The position numbers and the translations under genes are program-made. From Mactra quadrangularis (lineage: Eukaryota > Mollusca > Bivalvia > Venerida > Mactridae), in the NCBI GenBank assembly GCA_025267735.1, contig CM046308.1, forward strand, positions 30,989,267 to 31,053,266: DNA of 64,000 bases, read 5' to 3'. Within the stretch, counting starts at the first letter, position 1. Each line of letters begins with the position of its first letter. Positions 9,838-19,752 of this stretch are shown here, piece after piece. A model generated the notes under the pieces. The model had not been told where the DNA came from, made no database searches, and was given only the letters and a program-made list of their open reading frames with translations.

Positions 9838-11281
9838 ATAATGAGTTCCTTTTCGCTCATTCGACCCGATGACCTTTAAATGTTATTTTATAATCATTGG
9901 TTCGACCAATTGACTTGAAATTGAGCTTAAACAAAATAAACACTATGACATTGATGTGTCTAGATTATGAGTGAAATGAATGTTTGAGTTCCTGATGTCA
10001 CCTATGCTGACGTCCTCAGCTGACGCATATAGTATACGAACGTTCAAAGAGACGAGTTACATACATTCAAAAAGACAAAAAATCCAAAACACATCAAAAC
10101 ATTATCATAATCACCTAATTCTTGGTTTTGAACATAGACTGTAAAATATGAATAAACATATTCGTTGTTTGAATAAAGTTACCGCGAAATCTAGATGAAA
10201 AAGGAAGAAATCGATAGGAAGTATGTGTACAAGCATACACATGAATAACTATTTTTAAACTTGGGTTAATGTAAATCGATGTCTGTCTTGCATTACATGT
10301 GTTCGAAATAAGTGACTGTCCAAATGATTAGTCAAGGAAATTAAAATTTATTTTATACTTATTTATTTATTGGATTTAACGCCGTATCAACACATTTTAT
10401 GTCCTTTCACGGTGTCTAACCTAACCTAGCATTCCTGGACCTTTTGTCTATAACCAGCACTCACCTACCCTCCACAAGGCCGGAAACTTTTCTCCGTATC
10501 ATCTAATTAATGGAAGGGTATAACCTCCCCGGGTGGGATTCGATCCGTACCCCACTCTGGACACGAGATTCCGAATCCCGGCGCGCTACCAATTGCGCTA
10601 TCGACTCTGGTTTGAAATTTAAATAAGAATGCGTTTGTGAAATTAGGCTCTGGTGCAATACGCCCTATAAATCTATTTGGATAATTTGAGACGTATTGAC
10701 ATATTTTGAACGCACGTATGGTTTCAAACTTTTGGATAGTAGCTGACTATTTGACTTTATAAGGTAACAACGCAACACAAAATTATGTACACGGAATTAG
10801 CTCAGTTGGTAGATGCGATCACAATGATAGAATCAAACAGATGAAGATTGTGAGCTGATTTGAAACCAAATTAGACTTTTCCTTTTTAAATGTCCGTCTT
10901 TGGGTTGGTTATATGAATATTTGGTAATGGTCCGTTCATTCGTCGCCTGTTCGTTCTCCGTCTGCTCACACACAATTATTGTTTGTCTAGATAATTTCTT
11001 TTTAGTCCGATTTTATCCGGTGAGCCGTGACTGCACTTGTGTATTTATAGATTTTTGGAACATTTCTACAAAAAGGTAACACAGTTTTTTTAACCAATCA
11101 ACTGATTACTGGTTATATTATAATTATATTACATTTATACAAGTATAAGCATTTCCAAAAATGCTTGAAATCGCTGTTTAACCATGCATTCTCAGCGCAT
11201 CAAACCGTCAAAGGCCTATTTATAGAAGACAAGAATGAGCGTGCCCTGGTAAAGATGTAAAGCCATTGTGTCTATTTATAG
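9838..11281. other. Spacer of the inverted repeat, left part
   Basis: This is AT-rich non-coding DNA interrupted by the SINE at 10358-10611. Near 10797 a stretch GGAATTAGCTCAGTTGGTAG resembles a tRNA A-box region, but no convincing B box or acceptor stem follows, so it is at best a decayed SINE head. Confidence 0.35.
10358..10611 (-). mobile_element. tRNA-derived SINE
   Basis: It belongs to the same family and orientation as 5889-6159. It has a reversed tail after an AT-rich tract (GGATTTAACGCCGTATCAAC), body motifs CATTCCTGGACC and ACTCACCTACCC, and a tRNA-like head ending CCGGCGCGCTACCAATTGCG. It lies inside the spacer between the two 573-bp arms, so the spacer was open to ordinary retroposition. 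Confidence 0.85.
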
Positions 11282-11391
11282 AATTCCAGGAATTAGCGCG
11301 ACCTGTCGTACATATGTGTAAAACCATTGATTTAGATTCGCCCCAAAGTAGGGAAGATAGGTTGGCATTTTTTCAACAAATGCAAGTTTTA
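11282..11391 (+). CDS. Probable exon, unidentified conserved-looking protein
   Basis: An acceptor (ctatttatag, or eight bases later aattccag) leads into an open frame that reads FQELARPVVHMCKTIDLDSP and then QSREDRLAFFQQMQ. Codon use and residue mix (balanced charges, alternating hydrophobics, amphipathic helix at the end) are much more protein-like than the AT-driven open frames around it. A donor is less clear; gttttaa after QMQ is weak, and the frame stays open for about 40 more codons of poor quality. It lies in the spacer between the inverted arms. I do not recognise the family. It might belong to the gene whose coiled-coil exon is at 2166. Confidence 0.45.
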
Positions 11392-11515
11392 AAAAGAAAA
11401 TCACATTTTATAATTAGCTACGCATATTTTCTAGAGTTATATTGCAACTTTCTTGAAGCTGGTACTAGTTCATTCATTAATAATGGTATGTTCTGGTTAT
11501 ACAAACAGATAACCT

Positions 11516-11660
11516 GACAAATCATTGCGTGGACGAGTTCATACACGCACCCTTATTTTGACTGTTCGACGTCCATTTTTTCATCATGTGACCTCAAATG
11601 CATCGTTCTGATTCGCTTACGGCAACCGGTGCCGACACAAAAATGCTCAAATCTATCACT
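11516..11660 (-). repeat. Dispersed repeat (copy 1, minus strand)
   Basis: The reverse complement of this stretch matches 45570-45730 through the blocks GCACCGGTTGCCGTAAGC, AACGATGCATTTGAGGTCA, ATGGACGT and a GGGTGCGTGTATGAACTCGTC-like end. It is a moderately diverged interspersed repeat of unknown class, about 150 bp visible. Confidence 0.65.
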
Positions 11661-12203
11661 GCCTAGTAATTCCATGGTAGACATTGTAGTTGGATTGGTA
11701 GACATTACTTTTGTTACCCGGGTTCGTACCTAAGTACATGTACCTCTATCCTATTATTTTTTTACATCATTAAAATGTACAACTCGAAATCTCTGTGCAG
11801 CACAAAGTCAATTGATTATAAAAATAGAATAAGCATATTAGCCTGATGTAGTGCTTAGTTATTGTTTCGATGTCATACACTAACCAATCTCGACCGTGTC
11901 TTATAAAAATGATTATAAAGTAAATGTACAAAATGTACTTGCAACATAAAGAAGGTGATTGCTATGTACATAACTTTAGCACATTCGTTAGATAGTATCC
12001 TGGTCTGATTTCGATCAAGTCTCTGCGTTTGAAGCCAAATGCATATTTATAAATGCATTATTATTAGGTACAACGTAAATTTCTGGATATAATAAAGAAC
12101 AAAGAAGATGGAATAAATAGAAACTAAACAAAATCAATTTATAGTACAATAATCATGATATGATGCGTACAACTATGCATGAATTTAATAATATACTAAA
12201 AAT
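11661..12203. other. Spacer of the inverted repeat, right part
   Basis: No gene or defined repeat was recognised between the dispersed repeat and the tRNA-like head at 12204. Confidence 0.4.
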
Positions 12204-12291
12204 ATGGAGGCGATGAGGTTCGAACCACTGTCGTAAAATTATTGCATCGGGCATAATTATGTTTCCGACTAGTAACCCAATGCGCTATTTT
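12204..12291 (-). mobile_element. tRNA-like SINE head
   Basis: On the minus strand the stretch has an A-box-like TAGCGCATTGGGTTACTAG and a B-box GGTTCGAACC (present as GGTTCGAACC on plus near 12218), with an extended variable-arm-like middle. No body follows and the acceptor stem does not pair well, so a decayed SINE or tRNA pseudogene is more likely than a working tRNA gene. Confidence 0.5.
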
Positions 12292-12298
12292 AAACAGT

Positions 12299-12320
12299 GA
12301 AATCGAATCGAATCGAAAAT
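12299..12320. repeat. (AATCG)n microsatellite
   Basis: Three to four consecutive AATCG units follow the tRNA-like head. Possibly a SINE tail repeat, which would fit a 3'-simple-repeat retroposon. Confidence 0.6.
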
Positions 12321-12698
12321 TTTTGAATCGTTTCACCCCTTATATCCAGTACCAATTTAGATATTACCGTAAAGATAGAATAATTTTTAAACACTCTCAA
12401 AAAACTAGGATTTTTGCATGGGGTACATGTATACAAAGCACTAAGGAAAATTGATTAAAATTTGAATATATAAAACTGCAGGATTTGAAAAAAAATGTTT
12501 TTTTTTTATTTTTTGTCACAGCACAATTTACGGTCTTTTCGAAAATCAAGGGTCGCGTTATTAAAATGCACATAACTTCAGTTACGAACGGTAAACTTCC
12601 CTAAAAATTCAACATTCAATGTCTTTAATAGTATAGATTCAAGAAACAATATCATAATAAGATTGTGGAAGGTCATCATTACAATTCCAGAACCTTAA

Positions 12699-13271
12699 CA
12701 TTGAACTAATGGTCGTTCATGAAAGTTGGCACTGAAAATAAAAATTGAGACAACACCGTACACCAAAATTGTACAGAAGGACTCCACCGTACAGTTTTTT
12801 GAGACTGCATCGTTCAAAAATGTGCGTTTTGACTACACCATACACCGGCGACTGCACTCACTTTGTGTACACTCATAAAACGAACGTTTTTGTGGAAGGG
12901 CGAGGATATTCCTCCAAAGTAAGGGGACAGAGTAACTCGGTCGATCATTTTACGCTACTCTGTCAATTGATTTGAATCTAAGAGCTCAAATAAAGTCAGA
13001 ATCAGACTTAAAAGATTTTTTTCTCGCTTCAAATTTCAAAATCATAGATCGACCAACTTTGTGATTCATTTATGAGCTCTTGGGTGGATATCAAGCGAAA
13101 ACAGGTTGTACATTATGCACCGGAATCTATGACTGGTTGAATACAACTGATTATACAGCAATACATATGGATTAAGTTAGAGAAATCGAGAAAATAAAAT
13201 ATGTTTACCTTTTCACCAGCGTTCGGTCCGCCATCTTGGTTGACTGCACCATACACAGCTACACGACAGTG
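12699..13271 (-). repeat. 573-bp inverted repeat, right arm
   Basis: This is the reverse complement of 9265-9837. Its minus-strand ATG context CAAGATGGCGGACC is at 13234. Inner and outer boundaries coincide exactly between arms (CATTGAA inside, CGACAGTG outside), which supports a single inverted duplication or the long terminal inverted repeats of one element. Confidence 0.95.
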
Positions 13272-13674
13272 GAAAAAATCGACTTAAATTTTCAGAACTA
13301 GACTATTGATTAACACATCCACCTGTATCTTATAACGCCGTTAACGGTGTTGGAGCCGGAAATCTCATTTAACTTTTAAACCCGAACAAATTCAGTGCCT
13401 TCAGCGCTTTGATTCAGTTATGGTATTTTCAACAATTAGAAATCATTCTTAATTATGGTTTGGCTGACATTTTTTGTGAGTACCAATTGAAATGTTAAAC
13501 TTTTAGGAATATGTGTCAATATACTTGTTTTGTAAACTATTTATCCGTAGGCAGATGGGGACTTTGAGCGCATAATATTCAGCAAAATTGATTATGTGAA
13601 TCAAATTAGATACTGTACGGCTGCAAAGATATAGTTAAGATAAAACACTCTATATCGAGTCCCATTTGATTTTT
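13272..13674. other. Non-coding stretch
   Basis: No coding potential or repeat was recognised between the inverted-repeat arm and the start of the degenerate tandem array. Confidence 0.4.
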
Positions 13675-14300
13675 TTTCTCCTGTAGACTTCTATCTTAAA
13701 TTCAGATTTCACACAAAGTATGGCATGCCATTTTATCATTTTTGTTCAGGTAAATATCTTTCCTCGGTTAAAATACATACACTCAATAAGGCTTGCCTTT
13801 CTTTCAATATTCCATGAAACAAAATACGCATTGATATGCCATTCTATCATTATTCTCCTGTAGGATTCTGTCTTCAACAAAGATAACACACACACAGTAT
13901 GGCATTCAATTCTATTATTATTCTAAGGTAAGCATCTTTCTTCTTTAAAAAAACATGCAATTTACTCAATTTGTTCAGGTATCTCTTTTTTCAATTAAGA
14001 ACACAAACACATAATTTGGCATGTTTTCTATCAAAATTTCTATTTAAGTATCTATCTAGAAATGAAATAACACCTACAATATCGCATACCTTGCTTCTAT
14101 TTTTCTCGTTTTAGTTTCTGATTCAAAGAAGAAAGCACGCAAACAATATGACATGCATCCTATCAATATCCCCAATTAGATATATCTTCAAATAAGATAA
14201 CAAACACAATATGACATACTATTCTTTCTCACCTCTATCCTGTAGGCTTCTATCTTAGATTACAAACAATATGTGACATGTTATTCAGGTAAGTATCATC
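13675..14300. repeat. Degenerate tandem repeat with splice-like unit borders
   Basis: At least six diverged units contain, in order, CTCCTGTAG, an (A/G)(C/A)TTCTATCTT block, AAGATAACACACA, AGTATGGCATGCC-like text, TCTATCATTATT and CAGGTAAGTATC. Clear unit starts are near 13679, 13856 and 14240, with poorer ones between. In the best units the text between CTGTAG and CAG|GTAAGTATC is bounded by a good acceptor and a near-perfect donor, like a repeated 45-65-nt micro-exon. The reading frames are not conserved, so coding is unlikely. Confidence 0.6.
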
Positions 14301-14421
14301 GGTGCTATAATGGAAGAAAGTCATAGTTTGTAAACATGTACATTGAACTTAGTATTATCTTTTAAATTGAACACCAATTTATCATTGCTTTTGATAAATC
14401 ATGACGTATTGAATCACAGTT

Positions 14422-14649
14422 AGCCGCGGCCGTGGCGTAGTGGTTAGTATGTCCGACTTCGAATCCGGAGATCGCGGGCTCGAAACCGGTCGCGGCAGGT
14501 CATACCTTATACATGAGTTGTCGGCCTCGTGGCAGGGTAAGTTAGTACTGGTGATAAAAAATGTCCAGGAAACCTATAGTAAGACGAGCTGGCCGTCGTG
14601 TATATAACCTATATATGTGTTGAATGCGACGTTAAAAAAAGGAAAAAAG
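14422..14649 (+). mobile_element. tRNA-derived SINE, complete with target duplication
   Basis: The tRNA-like head starts GCCGCGGCCGTGGCGTAGTG and has the B-box region GGGCTCGAAACCGG. The body shares TTAGTACTGGT, GTCCAGGAAA and the tail ATGTGTTGAATGCGACGTTAA with the family at 5889. It is flanked by an 8-bp direct repeat TCACAGTT (14414-14421 and 14650-14657), the signature of LINE-driven insertion. Confidence 0.9.
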
Positions 14650-14767
14650 TCACAGTTGACATTCAACCCTAATTTAGTTCATATGGTGCAGAAACGAAAT
14701 TCACTTTCATAACGAATAACTGGTATAATGAATTATTAGCTATTACAATGAATAACTGATAGATAAA

Positions 14768-14820
14768 TTGAATTTGAATTCTTTATATTCTTTATATTCT
14801 TTATTCTTTATAATCTTTAT
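14768..14820. repeat. (TTCTTTATA)n simple repeat
   Basis: About five imperfect TTCTTTATA/TATTCTTTA units. A short minisatellite of no evident function. Confidence 0.7.
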
Positions 14821-15959
14821 GAGCACAATTGTAAATATGTGAACTTCCATACGTACTGGCGATATGCTTTCATGTTGAGACAACAAAAGTATATTGTGAG
14901 TATATTGAATTCGATGTTAAATTATGTTTCCTTTTGTTGCAAATAATACGGTTTACTTGGTTTGAGTATAGGTTCTACTTGAGATCCACGTTATGGGAAT
15001 TCTTCTTTTATACGAGTACATTGTGCTTTAACCTAATGGTAGTTAATGTATTTTTTATTTTTCTGCAGATCCATTAACAGTAATATCTTCGTAGTGAAGC
15101 AAGCTTCCTTTTTGACAGCAGCCACTACATGTGCATGCCTAAAATGTGTCTGTGTAATGTTTTCATTGCTATTCGATTATATCATCATAACGCGAGGGTT
15201 GTTAGGGTGGTAAGTTTTCATTGACGCCGAGTAATATTCAATTGTCTAGACAATACGCAGCTTGTCGACGAAAGCTTTACCCAAAATGAATGAACGAATA
15301 ATAATTTCATTTTCTACACCGTCTTAATAAAACGTAAAATAATTACAAGACAAAACACAATATGGAAAATTTGTCCATTTGATTAATAACACCACTGATT
15401 GGTTTGTCAAGTAGAGAATTATCAGGAATTAAAAGGCCATCAATTATTTACAGGAGAGATGGTAGATTCAGATTAAGACTGACCGACATTTTGCTAGCGT
15501 CAGCTGAATTCATGGTACTTTACGGAATATTAATATCTACGAGATACATATAAAATATATACTATACTGTATATCTGATACGTTTGACATTTTATAAAAA
15601 AAACTTGTTTTCATCAAATTGGATACTAATACATTACTGCCACACATGAGTGTTAGTTTACACCCGTCTGTGTCATTTAGCTATTTTAATACTGATTATT
15701 CGGGGTTTTTGTGTGTGCGATTTTCAACGGTTTTAATTTTAGTTTTTACCTAATTATTTCTTTTAATTAAGATTTAATTTAATGTAATGAAATGAAATTT
15801 GTTTTTTATTTCGAAGAGACGCAATGATAGTGGAATCAATAGGTGTTCAACTATTTCACTTTAAAAAAACCTTAATTGTCTTCGAACCACCACCTGTGAT
15901 GCTTAAAAAGTAACATAATCAAAATCAAAATCAAAATTCAACACCACTCTTACTCAATG
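14821..15959. other. AT-rich stretch before the tandem array
   Basis: Nothing gene-like was recognised. There is an (AAAATC)n run near 15917-15940. This is the last part of the window without detectable similarity to the array that follows. Confidence 0.4.
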
Positions 15960-17583
15960 TATAATTGATATTTCATCATCTTAGTTACATCTTCTTATAT
16001 ATATTTATTTCACAAGTTAAATCTCAATTGCTCATGGAAAAAATATACAAATTTAAGATTATAAGAAAACATATTTTTCTTCTCGAATTCAAGAAGGAAG
16101 TGAGAAGCTGTCATAAAAGTTATTTCTGTGAGAGTTTAAACCATCAAATGCTAGAAAAGGGAATGAATCACGCTCATTCTTAATAATGTGGAACGATTTG
16201 GCTGGTGTTCGTCTACGACTGTAGGTTTTATCAATACGTAATATTATTTAACATATTATTAGACTCGTATGATACAAATAAGGCGGTGTCCACATGTGCA
16301 CGCACACGTCATCCGCGTCCGCACACGTCATCCGCGTCTAGAAATTGAAAAAAAAACGCTCTCATTACCTTTTCTAGAAGTGTTCAGATGTGTACGCGTT
16401 CTTCATCCGCCTTCCGCGTCCTTCACCCGCGTCCGATTTGACAGACGTGGATAGTAGATAGGCAGAACAACATGTCAAAGCATACACTAATTTTTAAAAA
16501 GTAAGCGAGGAAATAATTAAATTGGTGCGTCAACGTGATTATTAGTTCAAACTAAGTCTAAAACATTACGAAGACGTCGATATAATAAAAATACTTTAGA
16601 GTCAATAATGGAGGTTATTGAAATTGATGTTAAAAAGTAAGTAATTCAATTAATTATGTTATAATGACATGGCTAACTCAGATCTGCTGATTTGACCACT
16701 TTATTCATTTCTCATCAAGGAATTTCAAAATACCTTTGACGGATGACGGACGTGTGTACGAACGCGGATGTAGTTATGTAAATACGTACCAGAATAGTTT
16801 AATACACGGTAATCATATGACGTCATTACATGTTATGTAATAATAAATTCTAGAAATATATCGTATTTATCATTATTTTTTACTAGTCATACATGATATT
16901 ATAAAATATGGAATTAGCTGCAAAAAGTCGAACTACATCATTTCTCATGTAGTTTTGCCTTTTCTATAACAGACTTAACACGATTGTGCCCAAAACTGGA
17001 TTTTTGTATTTATTTCTGTGTTAAACTCTAAGCATAAACGTTTCACTTATGTACCCTAAAAATAAACATTGTCCGAAGCAGTCAACGTTAGTAACAGAAA
17101 GCAGCGGCAAGAGGCAGCTCATCACGCATCACACATTATTTTCCACTGTTTTGAAATACAAATGTAATGAAAATAAAGATTACGACGAAATGCGACTTGA
17201 GCAACCCACAAAAGGATTAAAAAATCTCACGAAACGCCAAGATGAGCTAAAATACATATAAAAATAGTTCAGGTGAGCGGCATGTCCTCTCCATTCTATC
17301 TAAAATATTTCCAAAGGAAAGTAATAATTCTCTAATTAAAATGTTTGTAATCATTATACAGATCACTAACCACTTTAAGATATCATCGTCAGACGCTGTG
17401 TTGTTATAAACTTCATCCTTGATGTAATATTGTTTTAAAAAGAAATGATTTTCCCTAAGTAAGTATATAAATGCCAAAATCATACTATAATTGACAATCG
17501 CATTATGAAACAAAAGTAAACATACAAGAAATCATATACCAAAACATTTTTTGTAATGTCTAAACAGTATATTAACTTGAATA
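15960..17583. repeat. Diverged partial array unit (unit 0)
   Basis: Short blocks match unit A in the same order. CATTCTTAATAATGTGGAAC near 16175 corresponds to 22903, and the CCAGAATA...CATATGACGTCATTAC block near 16789-16830 corresponds to 22990-23035. The match is much weaker than A to B and is interrupted by the GC-rich element at 16275-16790. Open frames at 15965, 17049 and on the minus strand at 17247 have no support as genes. Confidence 0.45.
16275..16790. mobile_element. Inverted-repeat element with CCGCGTC-rich ends
   Basis: The left end has repeated CACACGTCATCCGCGTC words (twice in tandem near 16302-16338, with further GTTCTTCATCCGCC and TTCACCCGCGTCC nearby). The right end carries the inverted form GACGGATGACGGACGTGTG near 16738. 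The GC-rich ends enclose an AT-rich middle. Probably a decayed MITE; termini and target duplication are not resolved. The 61-codon open frame near 16269 is an artefact of these repeats. Confidence 0.5.
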
Positions 17584-17847
17584 AATCCTAATTTAGCAAT
17601 TCATAAAAAAACTTATTCTGATACTGTCAATTGTATACTGAATACTAAAAAGTGTATTTTTGTACTATTTCTCAAATCTACTGTTTTTCATCTTATTACT
17701 TTCTCATTTTCGATAATTAAAAACATAAAAATGAAATTAACAACATCTTTAAATATTTTATTACAATTTCCATTAAATTATTATATTTTAACAGAAGGTG
17801 GTATTACACAGATTCATCAATCATTCACCAGATTGAAACATCATCTT

Positions 17848-19752
17848 AAGGACTATGTAATAGTTGAAATTATAGAAAGGTACCTTTAAGTACCGGCCCT
17901 CAAAAAGTTGGTTAGGGTGAATGCAGTGCTAAAAATATCATATTGTTTAATTATCCCTCTTGCCTGAATTCTTTTGGACCAGGCAATACTATCGTAGATA
18001 CTTCACATCACCTGTGAATACAGAAATAAATACGTTATTTTCTGTGCAAGTTTCCTTTTATTCTAGCGAACAAATTCAGAATACATATGCATATATTGAA
18101 TGCACTAATATTACTCTAGATGCACTGAGGCTTACATTTTCTATGTCTGTGACTGAATTTACATATATAAACAAACAAATAAGTGGGCTCTGTAATCAAA
18201 ATTTGGGCGTCCATTTTGTGTGTATTAAAAACTTATTCATTACACATCTTTGCGGAAGTGAGGGGCTAATCACAAAAACGTGTGTACATACGCGAACTGA
18301 ACTTCTATCTAAAGATTGCAAGATTTCGATGAAATGTTTTAAGAATGGTTTATTTTTTATTAAGTTATTACTATATATGTCTGTATATTTGATGATTTAT
18401 TGTTTTAAGGTATTTATTTGACGCCACGTGGGAACTTTTTTGCGCCTGATTACTTTATTTTGACATCCATCGGTTCCGTCTTAAATTGGTCGATGTTTTG
18501 TTAGCAGATGACCATTTATTGTGTCATACCACCTTTGTTTAAATTGGCCGTGTATTGAAAAATCAAGAGTATGGTGGCTCGGTATAGCCCTTTTCATTTT
18601 CATTTGAGAGCTTCTAATCTCCGCTTGTGAAATTGTTCGTTGAAGTTTGTGGAACATATTGTATTCTTTAAATGTTTTGTAGTTTATAATGTATTGTTGA
18701 CAACAAATCATGTGACCAAAATTTGAGGGCTTCACTACTTGACGTTGACTTAAGTCAGATCGTATTGTAGCAAAGATTTTAAGTTTCGAGTGCGTCTTTG
18801 AAATTCTCTCATACGTAAGTTCAACGTAAGTAAGTTATTTCGGAAATTTCGCTATCTTACGTAAGATTGTTATGAAACAGTCCCAGTTCTTTATCAGCCC
18901 TGCGTTCAGTAAACATTTAACGTTAGTCAATCACCGTTACCGTTATGAACGGTTAATTGAACGATCCGTTGAAGCGCGAACGTTTAAAGATAGCGGACAA
19001 GAGAATCATTACTTCAATTTATTTGAAGAATTCGGAGAGGAGGAATTGTTTTCTTGTTTACTTGTGTTTTTTTTTTTGTGTAAATTTATTGATCTAAATC
19101 AACGGGAGTAACACCGCCGACTTCGTTGTAATGGCAGTTACTAATTTGCACAATCTACTGGAACTATTTTGTTTCAGGTTGTTTCATACTGGTGTACTAT
19201 ATACTTAAACAGTTTGCTGTTTGCCTGAAACGTTTTCCGCTAACAGGCCGTTCAATAATGACATTAGTGAATTATACCTATTTTAAGTGTGTACCTTTCA
19301 TTACCTGTGTCCATTATTGGACACCGTACTTTTTGTTTGTACTACTTCTTTTGTGTAAAGTTGTATTTTGGACATGTTGAAATTTATAAATTTTAGTATA
19401 TAGAGATATTTTGTTGTACTGATTTCAGACAATGTATGAATTAATTTGTATTTTTAACTCTTAGTGCATCTGTACGGGGGTGTACACAATCTGATTATAA
19501 GATTTTATTTTAACTGTTTTCACTGTACTTCGTGTAAACTTGCACAAAAGTTTACATGTTTAAACTCACTTTTTTCATAAAAAATAAATATTACTAAACC
19601 ACTTTTTTGATATTTTTCTATTAAACTTACTTATTTATTTCATTAGGATTAAAATGAAAACTGAAATTTATGAAAATTATTTGTAAATTTCAAATATTGC
19701 AACCACACCTGTTTTAAAGTCATGAAGGACATTCGTAAATTACATAGTCCTT
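17848..19752. mobile_element. 1.9-kb element with 13-bp terminal inverted repeats
   Basis: The element is missing from the matching point of unit B, where the flanking sequences join directly (GAAACATTATC...ATTTTGTTCCATGAC). Its ends are exact inverted repeats: AAGGACTATGTAA at 17848-17860 and TTACATAGTCCTT at 19740-19752. It contains the longest open frame in the window (17960-18421). A further block with TACGTAAG-type inverted words (about 18810-18870) may be a second, nested element. No transposase motif was recognised. Confidence 0.75.
17960..18421 (+). CDS. Hypothetical 153-residue open frame in the 1.9-kb element
   Basis: The frame starts MPEFFWTRQYYRRYFTSPVN and ends in a hydrophobic, probably membrane-spanning stretch (FIKLLLYMSVYLMIYCF). 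Ten cysteines are spread through it, several in the middle (ECTNI, GLCNQ, HFVCIK, THLCGS, TCVHTR). It lies wholly within the transposon-like insertion and is absent from the paralogous unit. At this length in such AT-rich DNA it may be chance; it has no recognised domain and no supported splice sites. Confidence 0.25.
   Translation: MPEFFWTRQYYRRYFTSPVNTEINTLFSVQVSFYSSEQIQNTYAYIECTNITLDALRLTFSMSVTEFTYINKQISGLCNQNLGVHFVCIKNLFITHLCGSEGLITKTCVHTRTELLSKDCKISMKCFKNGLFFIKLLLYMSVYLMIYCFKVFI

Noticed and set aside
10797..10870. tRNA-like GGAATTAGCTCAGTTGGTAG
   Set aside because: Only the D-arm/A-box part is convincing; no B box and no acceptor stem pairing were found.
9561..12975. Two identical 76-codon open frames at 9561-9791 (minus) and 12745-12975 (plus)
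   Set aside because: They are identical only because they lie in the two arms of the inverted repeat. They start inside the GTACGGTG word array, have no domain, and their conservation is fully explained by the DNA duplication.
16269..16454. 61-codon open frame rich in Arg and His
   Set aside because: Generated by the CCGCGTC repeats of the inverted-repeat element.
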